NCBI GenBank assembly: GCA_040400085.1
Contig: JBBAQX010000017.1
Span: forward strand, 1 to 64,000
Direction: 5' to 3'
Source of the DNA: HNR sp040400085
GTDB taxonomy: Bacteria; Actinomycetota; Actinomycetes; Actinomycetales; Microbacteriaceae
DNA: 64,000 bases
Shown here in pieces: positions 49,989 to 57,717 of this stretch. Under the pieces are notes generated by a model. It searched no databases. It was not told the origin of the DNA and worked only from the letters and a program-made list of their open reading frames with translations. The stretch's first letter is position 1; each line of letters begins with the position of its first letter. Made by a program: the position numbers and the translations under genes.

Positions 49989-51017
49989 ATGAAGATCGGA
50001 ATTTTAACGAGTGGTGGCGATTGTCCCGGACTGAACGCGGTAATTCGCGCGATTGTGCTCAAGGGAACAAGCGTCTACTCGCAACAATTCGTTGGTTTTC
50101 GTGACGGATGGCGCGGGCTTGTTGAGGGGGACATTATCCCTCTCGATCGGCATCGCGTCCGAGGATTGGCAAAGCAGGGTGGAACCATTCTTGGTACTAG
50201 CCGCTTCGGCCCGTATGAGGGGCCAAACGGGGGACCCGAGAATATTCAGAAGACCCTTGACCGGCTCGGTATAGACGCCGTGATCGCAATCGGTGGGGAG
50301 GGTACCCAGGCCGCCTCGAAGCGATTGGCGGATGCTGGGATCAAGATCATCGGTGTTCCCAAGACCATCGACAACGACCTCGGTGCAACGGACTACACGT
50401 TCGGCTTCGATACTGCAGTTGAGATCGCTACTGAGGCCATCGATCGTCTTCGTACCACGGGAGACTCGCATAAGAGATGCATGGTGCTCGAGGTTATGGG
50501 GCGTCACGTAGGCTGGATTGCCCTGCACTCCGGCATGGCCGGGGGCGCACATGCGATCCTGATCCCTGAGCAGACCGTGAGCATAGAGCAGATCGTGACG
50601 TGGGTAGAGAGCGTCCGCGACCGCGGGCGTGCGCCCCTTATCGTCGTGGCAGAGGGCTTTAAGCTGGACACGATGGAGGATGCGCACTCGCATAAGGGGC
50701 TCGATGGATTCAACCGTCCGCGCCTCGGCGGGATCGCTGAGGTGCTGGCGCCCATGATCGAGGAGCGCACTGGTATCGAATCTCGGGCAACCGTGCTCGG
50801 GCATATCCAGCGTGGTGGCGTGCCCACCGCATATGACCGCGTGCTCGCGACCCGCCTGGGTCTTGCCGCGATCGATACCGTCATCGAGGAGCGCTGGGGC
50901 AACATGGTCGCCCTGCGTGGAACCGAAGTCGAGGTCGTCGGGCTAGAAGAGGCTCTCGGCGAGCTCAAGACCGTGCCGCAGCACCGTTATGACGAGGCCG
51001 CGATCCTCTTCGGGTAA
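49989..51017 (+). CDS. pfkA: 6-phosphofructokinase
   Basis: A 342-residue phosphofructokinase. The N-terminal GILTSGGDCPGLNAVIRA is the nucleotide site, GGTILGTSR and IAIGGEGTQAA are phosphate-binding loops, PKTIDNDLGATDYTFGFDTAV is the catalytic region with the general-base aspartate, and EVMGRHVGWIALHSG contacts substrate. GGEGT where ATP enzymes have GGDGS/GGEDT suggests the actinobacterial/PPi-like subclass; whether ATP or pyrophosphate is used cannot be settled by eye. AGGGAG precedes the ATG. Confidence 0.95.
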   Translation: MKIGILTSGGDCPGLNAVIRAIVLKGTSVYSQQFVGFRDGWRGLVEGDIIPLDRHRVRGLAKQGGTILGTSRFGPYEGPNGGPENIQKTLDRLGIDAVIAIGGEGTQAASKRLADAGIKIIGVPKTIDNDLGATDYTFGFDTAVEIATEAIDRLRTTGDSHKRCMVLEVMGRHVGWIALHSGMAGGAHAILIPEQTVSIEQIVTWVESVRDRGRAPLIVVAEGFKLDTMEDAHSHKGLDGFNRPRLGGIAEVLAPMIEERTGIESRATVLGHIQRGGVPTAYDRVLATRLGLAAIDTVIEERWGNMVALRGTEVEVVGLEEALGELKTVPQHRYDEAAILFG

Positions 51018-51018
51018 G

Positions 51019-51040
51019 GTGTGCGTGCGTGCGTGCGGCA
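51019..51040 (+). repeat. Short GTGC simple-sequence repeat
   Basis: Three to four GTGC units directly after the pfkA stop; a similar GTGTGTGTGCGTGC run follows the palindrome at 51141. Possible slippage tract. Confidence 0.5.
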
Positions 51041-51080
51041 GTTTCGGCTTGTCGCTCGTGGGCCGGTGTGGAGCTTTACT

Positions 51081-51144
51081 CATCTCGTTTTCCCCAAATA
51101 GTACGTTTTCCGCGAGAAAACTACTATTTGGGGAAAACGAGATG
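51081..51144. repeat. 64-bp palindromic element, copy A
   Basis: Perfect 23-base arms (51081-51103 and 51122-51144) beginning CATCTCGTTTTCCCC, with a further 6-bp inner stem (GTTTTC/GAAAAC). It shares CCCCAAATAGTACGTTTTC with copy B at 52320-52383, on the other side of the broken gene. Confidence 0.85.
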
Positions 51145-51296
51145 TGTGTGTGCGTGCTTTCCCGGAGCGTGTGAGGTGTTAGGGACATCCGATTTATGCC
51201 CCGACTACGACCGGAATCACGAGATTGAGCCTGGTTCTCGCTAAAATCTGTGGATAACTTTCTACGGTCATAGGCGATTTTTGTCAGCATGGACTG

Positions 51297-52318
51297 ATGG
51301 ATCTAACCGATGGCACACAGTCACATGCTCGATTCGTGGGCGGTAAAGTTAACCGGTCGCGGTTGAAACTACCCGCGGAATTAGAGTCGAGGCCTTTCAC
51401 CTCAGCCGAAGCAATCCGCTTAGGCATGAGTAGCAACGACCTGAAGAGCCCACGGTTGGCGAAGCCCTTTCATGGTGTGCGTATTGCTGCTTCAGAGGCA
51501 GAAGGCTTCTTTGCGCGATGTTACAGCTTTGCTGCGAAGATGCGGGACAACGAAGGCTTCAGTCATCAGACGGCTGCCATGATCTGGGGAATTCCTGTGC
51601 CGTTTAGTCTATGGCGTAGTGTTCACAGCGAATCAACGCCAATCCATGTGATGACCCTGGCCCCGGGGCGAGCGCGTCGAGGACTAAACGTTGTTGGGCA
51701 TCGGACTACCGATCCGGACGTGCGGATCGTCCAGCGACGAGGGCTTCGGGTCGTCGATGCCGCGACCGCGTGCTCGGGCTCGTGCCGTTGCTGCGGATGG
51801 AGGACCTGGTCGCGGCGGCCGACTACTTGGTACAGCATCCGGAATTCATCGATAGGGCGGATGTTCGGCCATACACCACTCTCGAAGTTCTCCGCGACCG
51901 CGTGCGCACCTTCCGCGGGACCGGAAAGTTGAAGGCTCTCGAGGCGCTCTCGCGTGCAAGGGTCGGCAGCGACTCGCGAATGGAATCCCTGCTCCGGCTT
52001 AAAATTGTGCAGGCCGGGTTGCCGGAGCCTCAGCTCAATCAGGTGATTTATGGGTCGGATGGTCGGCGGCTTGGGCGCGTCGACATGGTGTATTTTGAGG
52101 AGCGGGTGATCGTCGAGTATGACGGAGACCAGCATAGGACGGACCCGGTCCAGTATGAAAAGGATAGCCTGCGCGTGGAAAGTTTCACCGACGAGGGGTG
52201 GCGTTTCTTGCGGACTCGCAAGAGCCAGATGTCGGGGGACTTCTCACCGACAGCCCAGCGCATCGAACGGGCTCTCAGCCTGTGCAGATGGGGCACCACC
52301 TGTGACGCGCCGGGGTAG
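51297..52318 (+). pseudogene. Frameshifted DUF559/Vsr-like endonuclease gene
   Basis: Two overlapping frames make up one broken gene. Residues 1-158 (51297 to about 51770) hold an AbiEi-like winged-helix region and continue to VVDAATA; the sense then moves to the next frame, continuing LVPLLRMEDLVAAADYLV to 52318. The C-terminal part has a PD-(D/E)XK-like core (GRVDMVYFEERVIVEYDGDQH) typical of DUF559/Vsr-type nucleases that accompany such winged-helix domains. One base, or 3n+1 bases, appear lost at about 51768-51774. Unless it is a sequence error the gene is dead. It is bracketed by two copies of a palindromic element. Confidence 0.7.
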
Positions 52319-52319
52319 C

Positions 52320-52383
52320 TGTCTCGTTTGCCCCAAATAGTACGTTTTCTATGGGAAACGTACTATTTGAGGCAAACGAGACA
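52320..52383. repeat. 64-bp palindromic element, copy B
   Basis: Twenty-eight-base arms (52320-52347 and 52356-52383) with one mismatch, 8-base loop, starting TGTCTCGTTTGCCCC. It begins one base after the pseudogene stop and could also terminate its transcript. It is related to copy A in the core of each arm but differs at the outer ends (TGTCTC versus CATCTC) and at one inner base. Confidence 0.85.
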
Positions 52384-52462
52384 ATGTTTGTGAACGACCG
52401 GGCAGGCGCGACCGGCAGGCTGGTTCACGTGGGTGCAGGCCAGGGCAGACGGGTGTCGACTC

Positions 52463-52723
52463 TTAGACCCCCAGGGCCACCTTGACGTCGGCAAGTGACG
52501 GGTTGGTCGCGCTTGAACCGTCGGGATACAGCACCGTGGGAACGGTTTGGTTGCCACCGTTGAGGGATTCAACGAGTTCCGGAGTTCCCGGGGTCTCCTC
52601 GATATTGATCTCGGTGTAACCAATCCCTGCCTGATCCAGCTGCTTCTTCAACCGCTGGCAATATCCGCACCACGTGGTTGAAAACATCGTGATGCTGCCG
52701 TCCTTGGGTATGTAATCGCTCAT
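52463..52723 (-). CDS. Mycoredoxin / glutaredoxin-like protein
   Basis: An 86-residue thioredoxin-fold protein. The active-site motif WCGYC lies at about residues 18-22, with the cis-proline loop TVPTVL later, the pattern of actinobacterial mycoredoxin-1, which reduces mycothiol mixed disulfides. Start at 52723: TAGGAT ends six bases upstream and no ribosome site is present, fitting a leaderless mRNA. It stands alone. Confidence 0.9.
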   Translation of the reverse strand: MSDYIPKDGSITMFSTTWCGYCQRLKKQLDQAGIGYTEINIEETPGTPELVESLNGGNQTVPTVLYPDGSSATNPSLADVKVALGV

Positions 52724-52729
52724 GCGAAC

Positions 52730-52735
52730 ATCCTA
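52730..52735 (-). promoter_or_regulatory. -10 hexamer TAGGAT for a leaderless mycoredoxin transcript
   Basis: Six bases before the ATG at 52723 on the minus strand, the same hexamer and spacing as before the aldehyde dehydrogenase at 18613. Confidence 0.5.
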
Positions 52736-52762
52736 ACCCCGCTACCTGAATTGAGACACATA

Positions 52763-54934
52763 TTACGCGGGTGCACCACCCACAGCACCCGAAGCGCCAC
52801 CGCCGGCGAGCCCAAGCACATCCAGTACCCAGGCCAACTCAAACGCCCGCTCACGCCACGAATCGTATCGCCCGCTGACGCCGCCGTGCCCCGCGCTCAT
52901 CTCTGTCTTCAACAGGGCGGGCGCGTCCACCTCGCGCAGCCGGGCAACCCATTTGGCCGGTTCAACATAGAGAACTCGGGTGTCGTTGAGGCTGGTCATC
53001 GCGAGAATGCGGGGATAGGTCACGCCCTCACGCACGTTTTCGTAGGGCGTGTAACTCTTCATATAGGCGTACACCTCGGGGTCGTGCAGCGGGTCGCCCC
53101 ACTCGTCCCACTCGATCACGGTGAGGGGCAGCGACGGGTCGAGGATGCTTGTAAGCGCATCCACAAAAGGCACGTTCGCGAGGATTCCCGCGAAGAGTTC
53201 GGGGGCTAGGTTCGCGACGGCACCCATGAGGAGGCCACCCGCGCTTCCCCCCTCAGCGACCAGCGTTTCGGGCCGGGTATAGCCAGCATCCACCACATGC
53301 TGCGCCGCCGCCACGAAATCTGTGAACGTGTTCTTCTTGTGGAGGAGCTTACCCTCGTCGTACCAGTGCCGTCCCATCTCGCCGCCGCCCCGGACGTGCG
53401 CGATCGCGAAGATGACTCCGCGGTCGAGCATCGAGAGCCGGGCGATTGAGAACGACGGGTCGATGCTGGACTCGTACGAGCCATAACCGTAGAGGTGCAT
53501 CGGGCGTGGCCCCTCGGGGAGAAGAGAGCCCCGAGCATCCGTTCGCGAGAAAACCAGCGATATCGGAACGCGCGTGCCATCCGGTGCGGTCGCCCATTCC
53601 CTCCGCTGCTCGTAGCGATCGGGGTCGAAATCGCCCAGCACCTGCTGCTGCTTGAGCAGGGTGCGTTCGCCCGTTGCGACGTGGATCGATAGAACGGATG
53701 ACGGCGTCACCAAAGACCCATACCCCACCCGCACACCGGGTTGCTTCCACTCGGGGTTGCCTCCGGTTCCGACGGTGTAGAGGGGTTCGTCGAACGAGAG
53801 TTCCCAGCGTTCAAGCGCCAGCGGAAAGCTCGCGGCGGCGAGCGGGACCACAGCGACGCGGGTGAGGCCGTCGCGGCGGTAGTCGAGGGTGAGGAAGCTT
53901 TCGAACGCCGACACATCTTCGAGGCGCACATCGGCAGAGGCTGCCACCACAATTTCGGCGCCTACCTTATCCACCCCGGGATTTTCCGGGTCAACAGAGA
54001 CGATCTCGAAGCCGCTCGCGCCGTCGTTGTGGAGGATCAGAAGCCTGTCTTCGCCGTCGATGACTGCGTGTTCCACCTCGTACTCGATGCCAGCGCGGCG
54101 GGGCCAGACCACCCGAAACTCCTGGTCTGCTGAAAGCAGATCGAGTAGGTGGCATTCGCTCGTGATTTTGGAACCGAGGTCGATGACGAGATAACGGTGG
54201 CTGCGGGTCTGGCCGATGCCGAGCCAGAACTTTTCGTCTGGCTCGTGGAAGACCTGCTGCGGGGCCTCCGATGAACCGAGTGCGTGACGCCATACGGTAT
54301 CGGGGCGCCATGTCTCGTCGAAGGTGGTGTAGAAGATGGACTCGGCATCGGGCGCAAAGATGGCTCCGGGAGCGGTGTCCTCGATTGTGTCGGGCAGGTC
54401 AGTCCCGGTAGCAAGGTCGCGGATCCGAAGGGTGTAGCGTTCGTCGCCAACAGTGTCGGTGGCGTAGAGCAGCAGTGCGCCGTCAAGGCTGACGTCGAAG
54501 CTTCCGAGCGAGAAGAACTCATGGCCTTCCGCCTCGAGATTGCCGTCGAGCAGGATCTGTTCCCCGGGAACGGCTGCACCGGGGGTGAGCGTGGGCGGGG
54601 TCCAATCATCTGGACCGTTGATGGGGGTGCGGCAGTGCATCGCGTATTGCTGGCCCTCGACCGTGCGGGAGTAATACCAGTACGAGCCGAGTCGATTGGG
54701 AACCGAGAGGTCGGTTTCGACTGTGTGCGCCTTGATCTCGTCGAAGATCGTGCTGCGAAGCGGCTCGAGGTGTGCCGTCGCGGCATCGGCGTAGGAGTTT
54801 TCGGCCTCGAGGTGCGCGATGACTTCGGTGTTTTCTTTTTCTCTCAGCCACTCGTAGTTGTCGACGAAGGTATCGCCGTGGTGTTCGCGGATACTCGGTT
54901 TCTGGACTGCGCGGGGAATCGATGGTGTGCTCAC
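52763..54934 (-). CDS. Oligopeptidase B-like S9 serine peptidase
   Basis: A 723-residue prolyl-oligopeptidase-family enzyme. An N-terminal beta-propeller (about 70-430) precedes the alpha/beta-hydrolase catalytic domain with the nucleophile in AEGGSAGGLLMG, an acid in SLNDTRVLYVEP and the histidine in AGHGGVSGRYD. It resembles protease II (PtrB), which cleaves short peptides after basic residues. No signal peptide, so cytosolic. The frame opens three codons earlier (54943), but GTG at 54934 is seven bases behind TATAGT and is preferred. Confidence 0.9.
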   Translation of the reverse strand: MSTPSIPRAVQKPSIREHHGDTFVDNYEWLREKENTEVIAHLEAENSYADAATAHLEPLRSTIFDEIKAHTVETDLSVPNRLGSYWYYSRTVEGQQYAMHCRTPINGPDDWTPPTLTPGAAVPGEQILLDGNLEAEGHEFFSLGSFDVSLDGALLLYATDTVGDERYTLRIRDLATGTDLPDTIEDTAPGAIFAPDAESIFYTTFDETWRPDTVWRHALGSSEAPQQVFHEPDEKFWLGIGQTRSHRYLVIDLGSKITSECHLLDLLSADQEFRVVWPRRAGIEYEVEHAVIDGEDRLLILHNDGASGFEIVSVDPENPGVDKVGAEIVVAASADVRLEDVSAFESFLTLDYRRDGLTRVAVVPLAAASFPLALERWELSFDEPLYTVGTGGNPEWKQPGVRVGYGSLVTPSSVLSIHVATGERTLLKQQQVLGDFDPDRYEQRREWATAPDGTRVPISLVFSRTDARGSLLPEGPRPMHLYGYGSYESSIDPSFSIARLSMLDRGVIFAIAHVRGGGEMGRHWYDEGKLLHKKNTFTDFVAAAQHVVDAGYTRPETLVAEGGSAGGLLMGAVANLAPELFAGILANVPFVDALTSILDPSLPLTVIEWDEWGDPLHDPEVYAYMKSYTPYENVREGVTYPRILAMTSLNDTRVLYVEPAKWVARLREVDAPALLKTEMSAGHGGVSGRYDSWRERAFELAWVLDVLGLAGGGASGAVGGAPA

Positions 54935-54941
54935 CCTTACC

Positions 54942-54951
54942 ACTATAGAAT
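54942..54951. promoter_or_regulatory. Overlapping divergent -10 elements
   Basis: On the minus strand TATAGT (54947-54942) ends seven bases before the peptidase GTG at 54934. On the plus strand TAGAAT (54946-54951) ends six bases before the Nudix ATG at 54958. The two hexamers share two base pairs, so both polymerases cannot bind at once. Confidence 0.5.
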
Positions 54952-54957
54952 GACCAC

Positions 54958-55476
54958 ATGACAGTAACTCAGGTGACCCAGGTATGCGTGTGTTATCTGA
55001 TTCGCTTCAGGTCGGCCGAAGACATGGGGGCGGCAGCTAAACCAACGCCTGCTCCGGAAGTACTGCTCGGGCTCAAGAAGCGAGGACTTGGCGAGGGCAA
55101 ACTCGTGGGTCCAGGCGGCAAGCTTGAGTTCGGCGAGACGGCGATGCAGGCCATCGTGCGCGAGGTCGCGGAGGAGACCGGCCTCAACGTCAGCTCGCAG
55201 GAATTGCAGCAGGTCGGGACTATTCGATACACCTTTCCGACAAAACCCGAGTGGGATCAGACCTCCACGGTTTTTGTGGCGCGCGAGTGGTCGGGAACCC
55301 CCGCCGACTCCGATGAGCTCGAACTCAACTGGTATCCCGTTGACGCGATCGATTTCGACCTGATGTGGGACGACGCTAGGCATTGGCTGCCCGCGGTTAT
55401 GCGAGGCGAGCCGGTCGACGCATCCTTTAGCTTTGCGGATGATCTGAGCACGGTGAGCACTTTCGACATACGCTAG
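54958..55476 (+). CDS. Nudix hydrolase (8-oxo-dGTP diphosphatase-like)
   Basis: A 172-residue Nudix enzyme. The box GGKLEFGETAMQAIVREVAEETGL matches GX5EX7REUXEEXGU. The surrounding sequence (GLKKRGLGEGKLVGPGGK, later TSTVFVAREW and DAIDFDLMWDD) is close to the MTH1-type 8-oxo-dGTPase group. The likely role is sanitising oxidised nucleotides. Its ATG lies 23 bases from the divergent peptidase start. The aldo/keto reductase gene follows after 4 bases, so the two are co-transcribed. Confidence 0.87.
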   Translation: MTVTQVTQVCVCYLIRFRSAEDMGAAAKPTPAPEVLLGLKKRGLGEGKLVGPGGKLEFGETAMQAIVREVAEETGLNVSSQELQQVGTIRYTFPTKPEWDQTSTVFVAREWSGTPADSDELELNWYPVDAIDFDLMWDDARHWLPAVMRGEPVDASFSFADDLSTVSTFDIR

Positions 55477-55480
55477 GCGT

Positions 55481-56320
55481 ATGACAACTTTTCCTAGCTA
55501 TCAGCTCGACGACGATCGATCGCTTCCACAGGTCGGATTCGGCACCTATCCGCTCCGCGGCACTGGTGGCGCACATGCGGTGCAAACGGCCATCTCTTTC
55601 GGATATCGACTCATCGACACCGCGGTCAATTACGATAATGAGGGCGCAGTAGGCCACGGCATCCGTCTGTCGGGAGTCCCACGCGAGGAACTCGTGGTCG
55701 CCACGAAACTCCCAGGCCGCTTCCACGAATACGATGCCGCGATCAACTCCGCCCACGAATCGCTGTGGCGATTGGGGCTTGATTACATCGACCTCTACCT
55801 CATTCACTGGCCTAACCCGAGCCAGAATCGCTTTGTGGATGCCTGGCGCGCCCTGGTCCAGCTGCAAAAGGATGGCCTGGTGCGCTCCATCGGTGTGAGT
55901 AACTTTACGGAAGAACACCTGCGCACGATCATCGACGATAGCGGGGTCGTACCCGCCGTCAACCAGATCGAATTGCACCCCTATTTTCCGCAGGAAGAAC
56001 TGCGTCGCGTGCACTCAGAACTGGGGATCCAGACGGAATCGTGGAGTCCTCTCGGTAAACTCAATGCCCCATTCGGTGAACCCGCCGTCGCCGCCGCCGC
56101 AATGGCTCACGGGGTGACCCCAGCACAGGCGATTCTGCGCTGGCAGCTTCAGATCGGGTCGCTGCCCATCCCCAAGTCGACGAATCCTCACCGCCAGCAG
56201 GAGAACCTGGACGTTTTTGGGTTCGAGCTTTCGGATGCTGAGGTCGCTGCGATCACCGCGCTGGGTCGCCCCGACGGTCGCCTGTTCGACGGCGACCCCA
56301 ACACCCACGAAGAGCTTTAG
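55481..56320 (+). CDS. Aldo/keto reductase
   Basis: A 279-residue AKR (2,5-diketo-gluconate reductase-like, AKR5 type). The catalytic tetrad is visible: Asp and Tyr in RLIDTAVNYDNE, Lys in VVATKLPG, and His in YLIHWPN. SIGVSNFTEEHL and NQIELHPYF are typical, and PIPKSTNPHRQQENLDVF binds NADPH. Substrate open. The start is 4 bases after the Nudix stop. Its end is followed by a duplicated AAACCCAGAGCTTT (56321-56350) before the converging alcohol dehydrogenase gene. Confidence 0.92.
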   Translation: MTTFPSYQLDDDRSLPQVGFGTYPLRGTGGAHAVQTAISFGYRLIDTAVNYDNEGAVGHGIRLSGVPREELVVATKLPGRFHEYDAAINSAHESLWRLGLDYIDLYLIHWPNPSQNRFVDAWRALVQLQKDGLVRSIGVSNFTEEHLRTIIDDSGVVPAVNQIELHPYFPQEELRRVHSELGIQTESWSPLGKLNAPFGEPAVAAAAMAHGVTPAQAILRWQLQIGSLPIPKSTNPHRQQENLDVFGFELSDAEVAAITALGRPDGRLFDGDPNTHEEL

Positions 56321-56348
56321 AAACCCAGAGCTTTGGAAACCCAGAGCT

Positions 56349-57371
56349 TTAGAACTTCATGACGATTCGTCCGTCAATCTTCCCTTCGAGCATCCGATCA
56401 AAGATGCTGTTGATGTCGTCGAGGGTCTCGGCCGCGACGGTTGGCTTGATCTTGCCGCGGGCGTAAAAATCGAGCGCCTCGATCATATCCTGACGGGTTC
56501 CGACGATCGATCCGCGAATCGTGATGGCCCGCAGCACGATGTCGAAGATGTTCGCGGGGAAATCTCCCGGGGGCAGGCCGTTGAAGACGATGGTCGCGCC
56601 CCTGCGGGCGACGCCGAGTGCCTGGCCGAATGCCTGGGGGTGTACCGCGGTAACGAGGACGCCGTGGGCTCCGCCGATCTGCTCCTGGACTGCCTCTGCC
56701 GGGTCCTCTTTCAGCGCGTTCACCGTAATCAGCGCTCCGTGTTTTTTTGCCAGCTCAAGCTTGGCGTCGTCGACGTCAATGGCCACCACGTTCAGTCCCA
56801 TGGCCACGGCGTATTGCACGGCGATATGACCGAGCCCGCCGATGCCGGAGATGACGACCCATTCGCCGGGACGGGCATCCGTCATCTTGAGTCCTTTATA
56901 GACTGTCACGCCGGCGCAGAGGATCGGGGCGACCTCGATAGGGTCGGAACCCTCAGGAATCCGGGCGGCGTACTTCGAGTCCACCAGCATGTACTCGGCG
57001 AAGGACCCGTCGACGGAATAGCCGCCGTTCTGCTGTTTCTCGCAGAGGGTCTCCCAGCCGGTGCGGCAGTATTGGCAGGCGCCGCAGGCGGACCAGAGCC
57101 AGGCGTTCCCCACCTTGTCTCCGAGCGCGAGGTCGGTGACACCCTCGCCCAGTTTTACGACCTCGCCATAGCCCTCGTGCCCGGGAATAAGCGAGGCCTT
57201 GGGCTTGACCGGCCAGTCTCCATGCGCTGCATGAAGATCGGTGTGGCAGACTCCCGAGGTTTCAACCTTCACAAGTACCTGGCCAAAGCCTGGTTGGGGG
57301 ATAGGCACTTCGCTAATCGTGAGCGGTTTTCCCGGTTCGGTGACGATTGCTGCGCGCATTGTTTCATTCAT
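56349..57371 (-). CDS. adhP: Zinc-dependent alcohol dehydrogenase (AdhP type)
   Basis: A 340-residue medium-chain dehydrogenase. Catalytic zinc ligands are in GVCHTDLHA and the GHEGYGEV segment, the structural-zinc cysteines are in CGACQYCRTGWETLC, and GIGGLGHIAVQYA is the NAD site. It interconverts primary alcohols and aldehydes with NAD. AGGAG precedes the ATG at 57371. The leader region contains a strong bulged hairpin (57402-57455). An aldehyde dehydrogenase gene lies at 59390 but on the other strand. Confidence 0.93.
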   Translation of the reverse strand: MNETMRAAIVTEPGKPLTISEVPIPQPGFGQVLVKVETSGVCHTDLHAAHGDWPVKPKASLIPGHEGYGEVVKLGEGVTDLALGDKVGNAWLWSACGACQYCRTGWETLCEKQQNGGYSVDGSFAEYMLVDSKYAARIPEGSDPIEVAPILCAGVTVYKGLKMTDARPGEWVVISGIGGLGHIAVQYAVAMGLNVVAIDVDDAKLELAKKHGALITVNALKEDPAEAVQEQIGGAHGVLVTAVHPQAFGQALGVARRGATIVFNGLPPGDFPANIFDIVLRAITIRGSIVGTRQDMIEALDFYARGKIKPTVAAETLDDINSIFDRMLEGKIDGRIVMKF

Positions 57372-57717
57372 GTGTGAAACTCCTGACCTGATCTAACAGA
57401 TGTTGTAATCGGGTGAGGGCGGTGGTCGTTGGAGGCGCACCGCCCTCATTACAACGCTAGGCTCATACGCAAACAATTGATATTTATAAAGTTGCATGCG
57501 AGTTGCGAGGCTTGCGATGCCCACAGCAGCGCGAGGAGCTCACGCGGGAACAGAAATTTCTTCGCCCAAAATAGCCTGTCAACTTGACCTAGGCGCTCGT
57601 AAAATGCGAGCATCAGTAGGTGCGTTAACGGCACATTTCGCGCAGAAGGATTTTTGGTGAACATTAGCCAAACTCTTTCACGCTCGCGGGAAGACTCGTC
57701 TCGACAGAAAGACATCA
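57372..57717. other. 346-bp divergent intergenic region, adhP and pit
   Basis: Contains the adhP ribosome site and leader hairpin on the left. The right part, up to the pit start, is AT-richer; no gene is seen. A TTGACC (57594 region) is present, but no matching -10 at the right distance could be identified. Confidence 0.4.
57402..57455 (-). promoter_or_regulatory. Bulged long hairpin upstream of adhP
   Basis: GTTGTAAT (57402-57409) with ATTACAAC (57448-57455), then GAGGGCGGTG (57415-57424) with CACCGCCCTC (57438-57447), separated on one side by a 5-base bulge. It begins 31 bases upstream of the adhP ATG. It could be a leader structure regulating adhP or a double operator; TTGTAA in the outer arm might be the -10. 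Confidence 0.5.

Noticed and set aside
56217..57377. 386-codon plus-strand frame opposite the alcohol dehydrogenase
   Set aside because: The minus-strand dehydrogenase shows all zinc and NAD motifs; the plus frame is a shadow.
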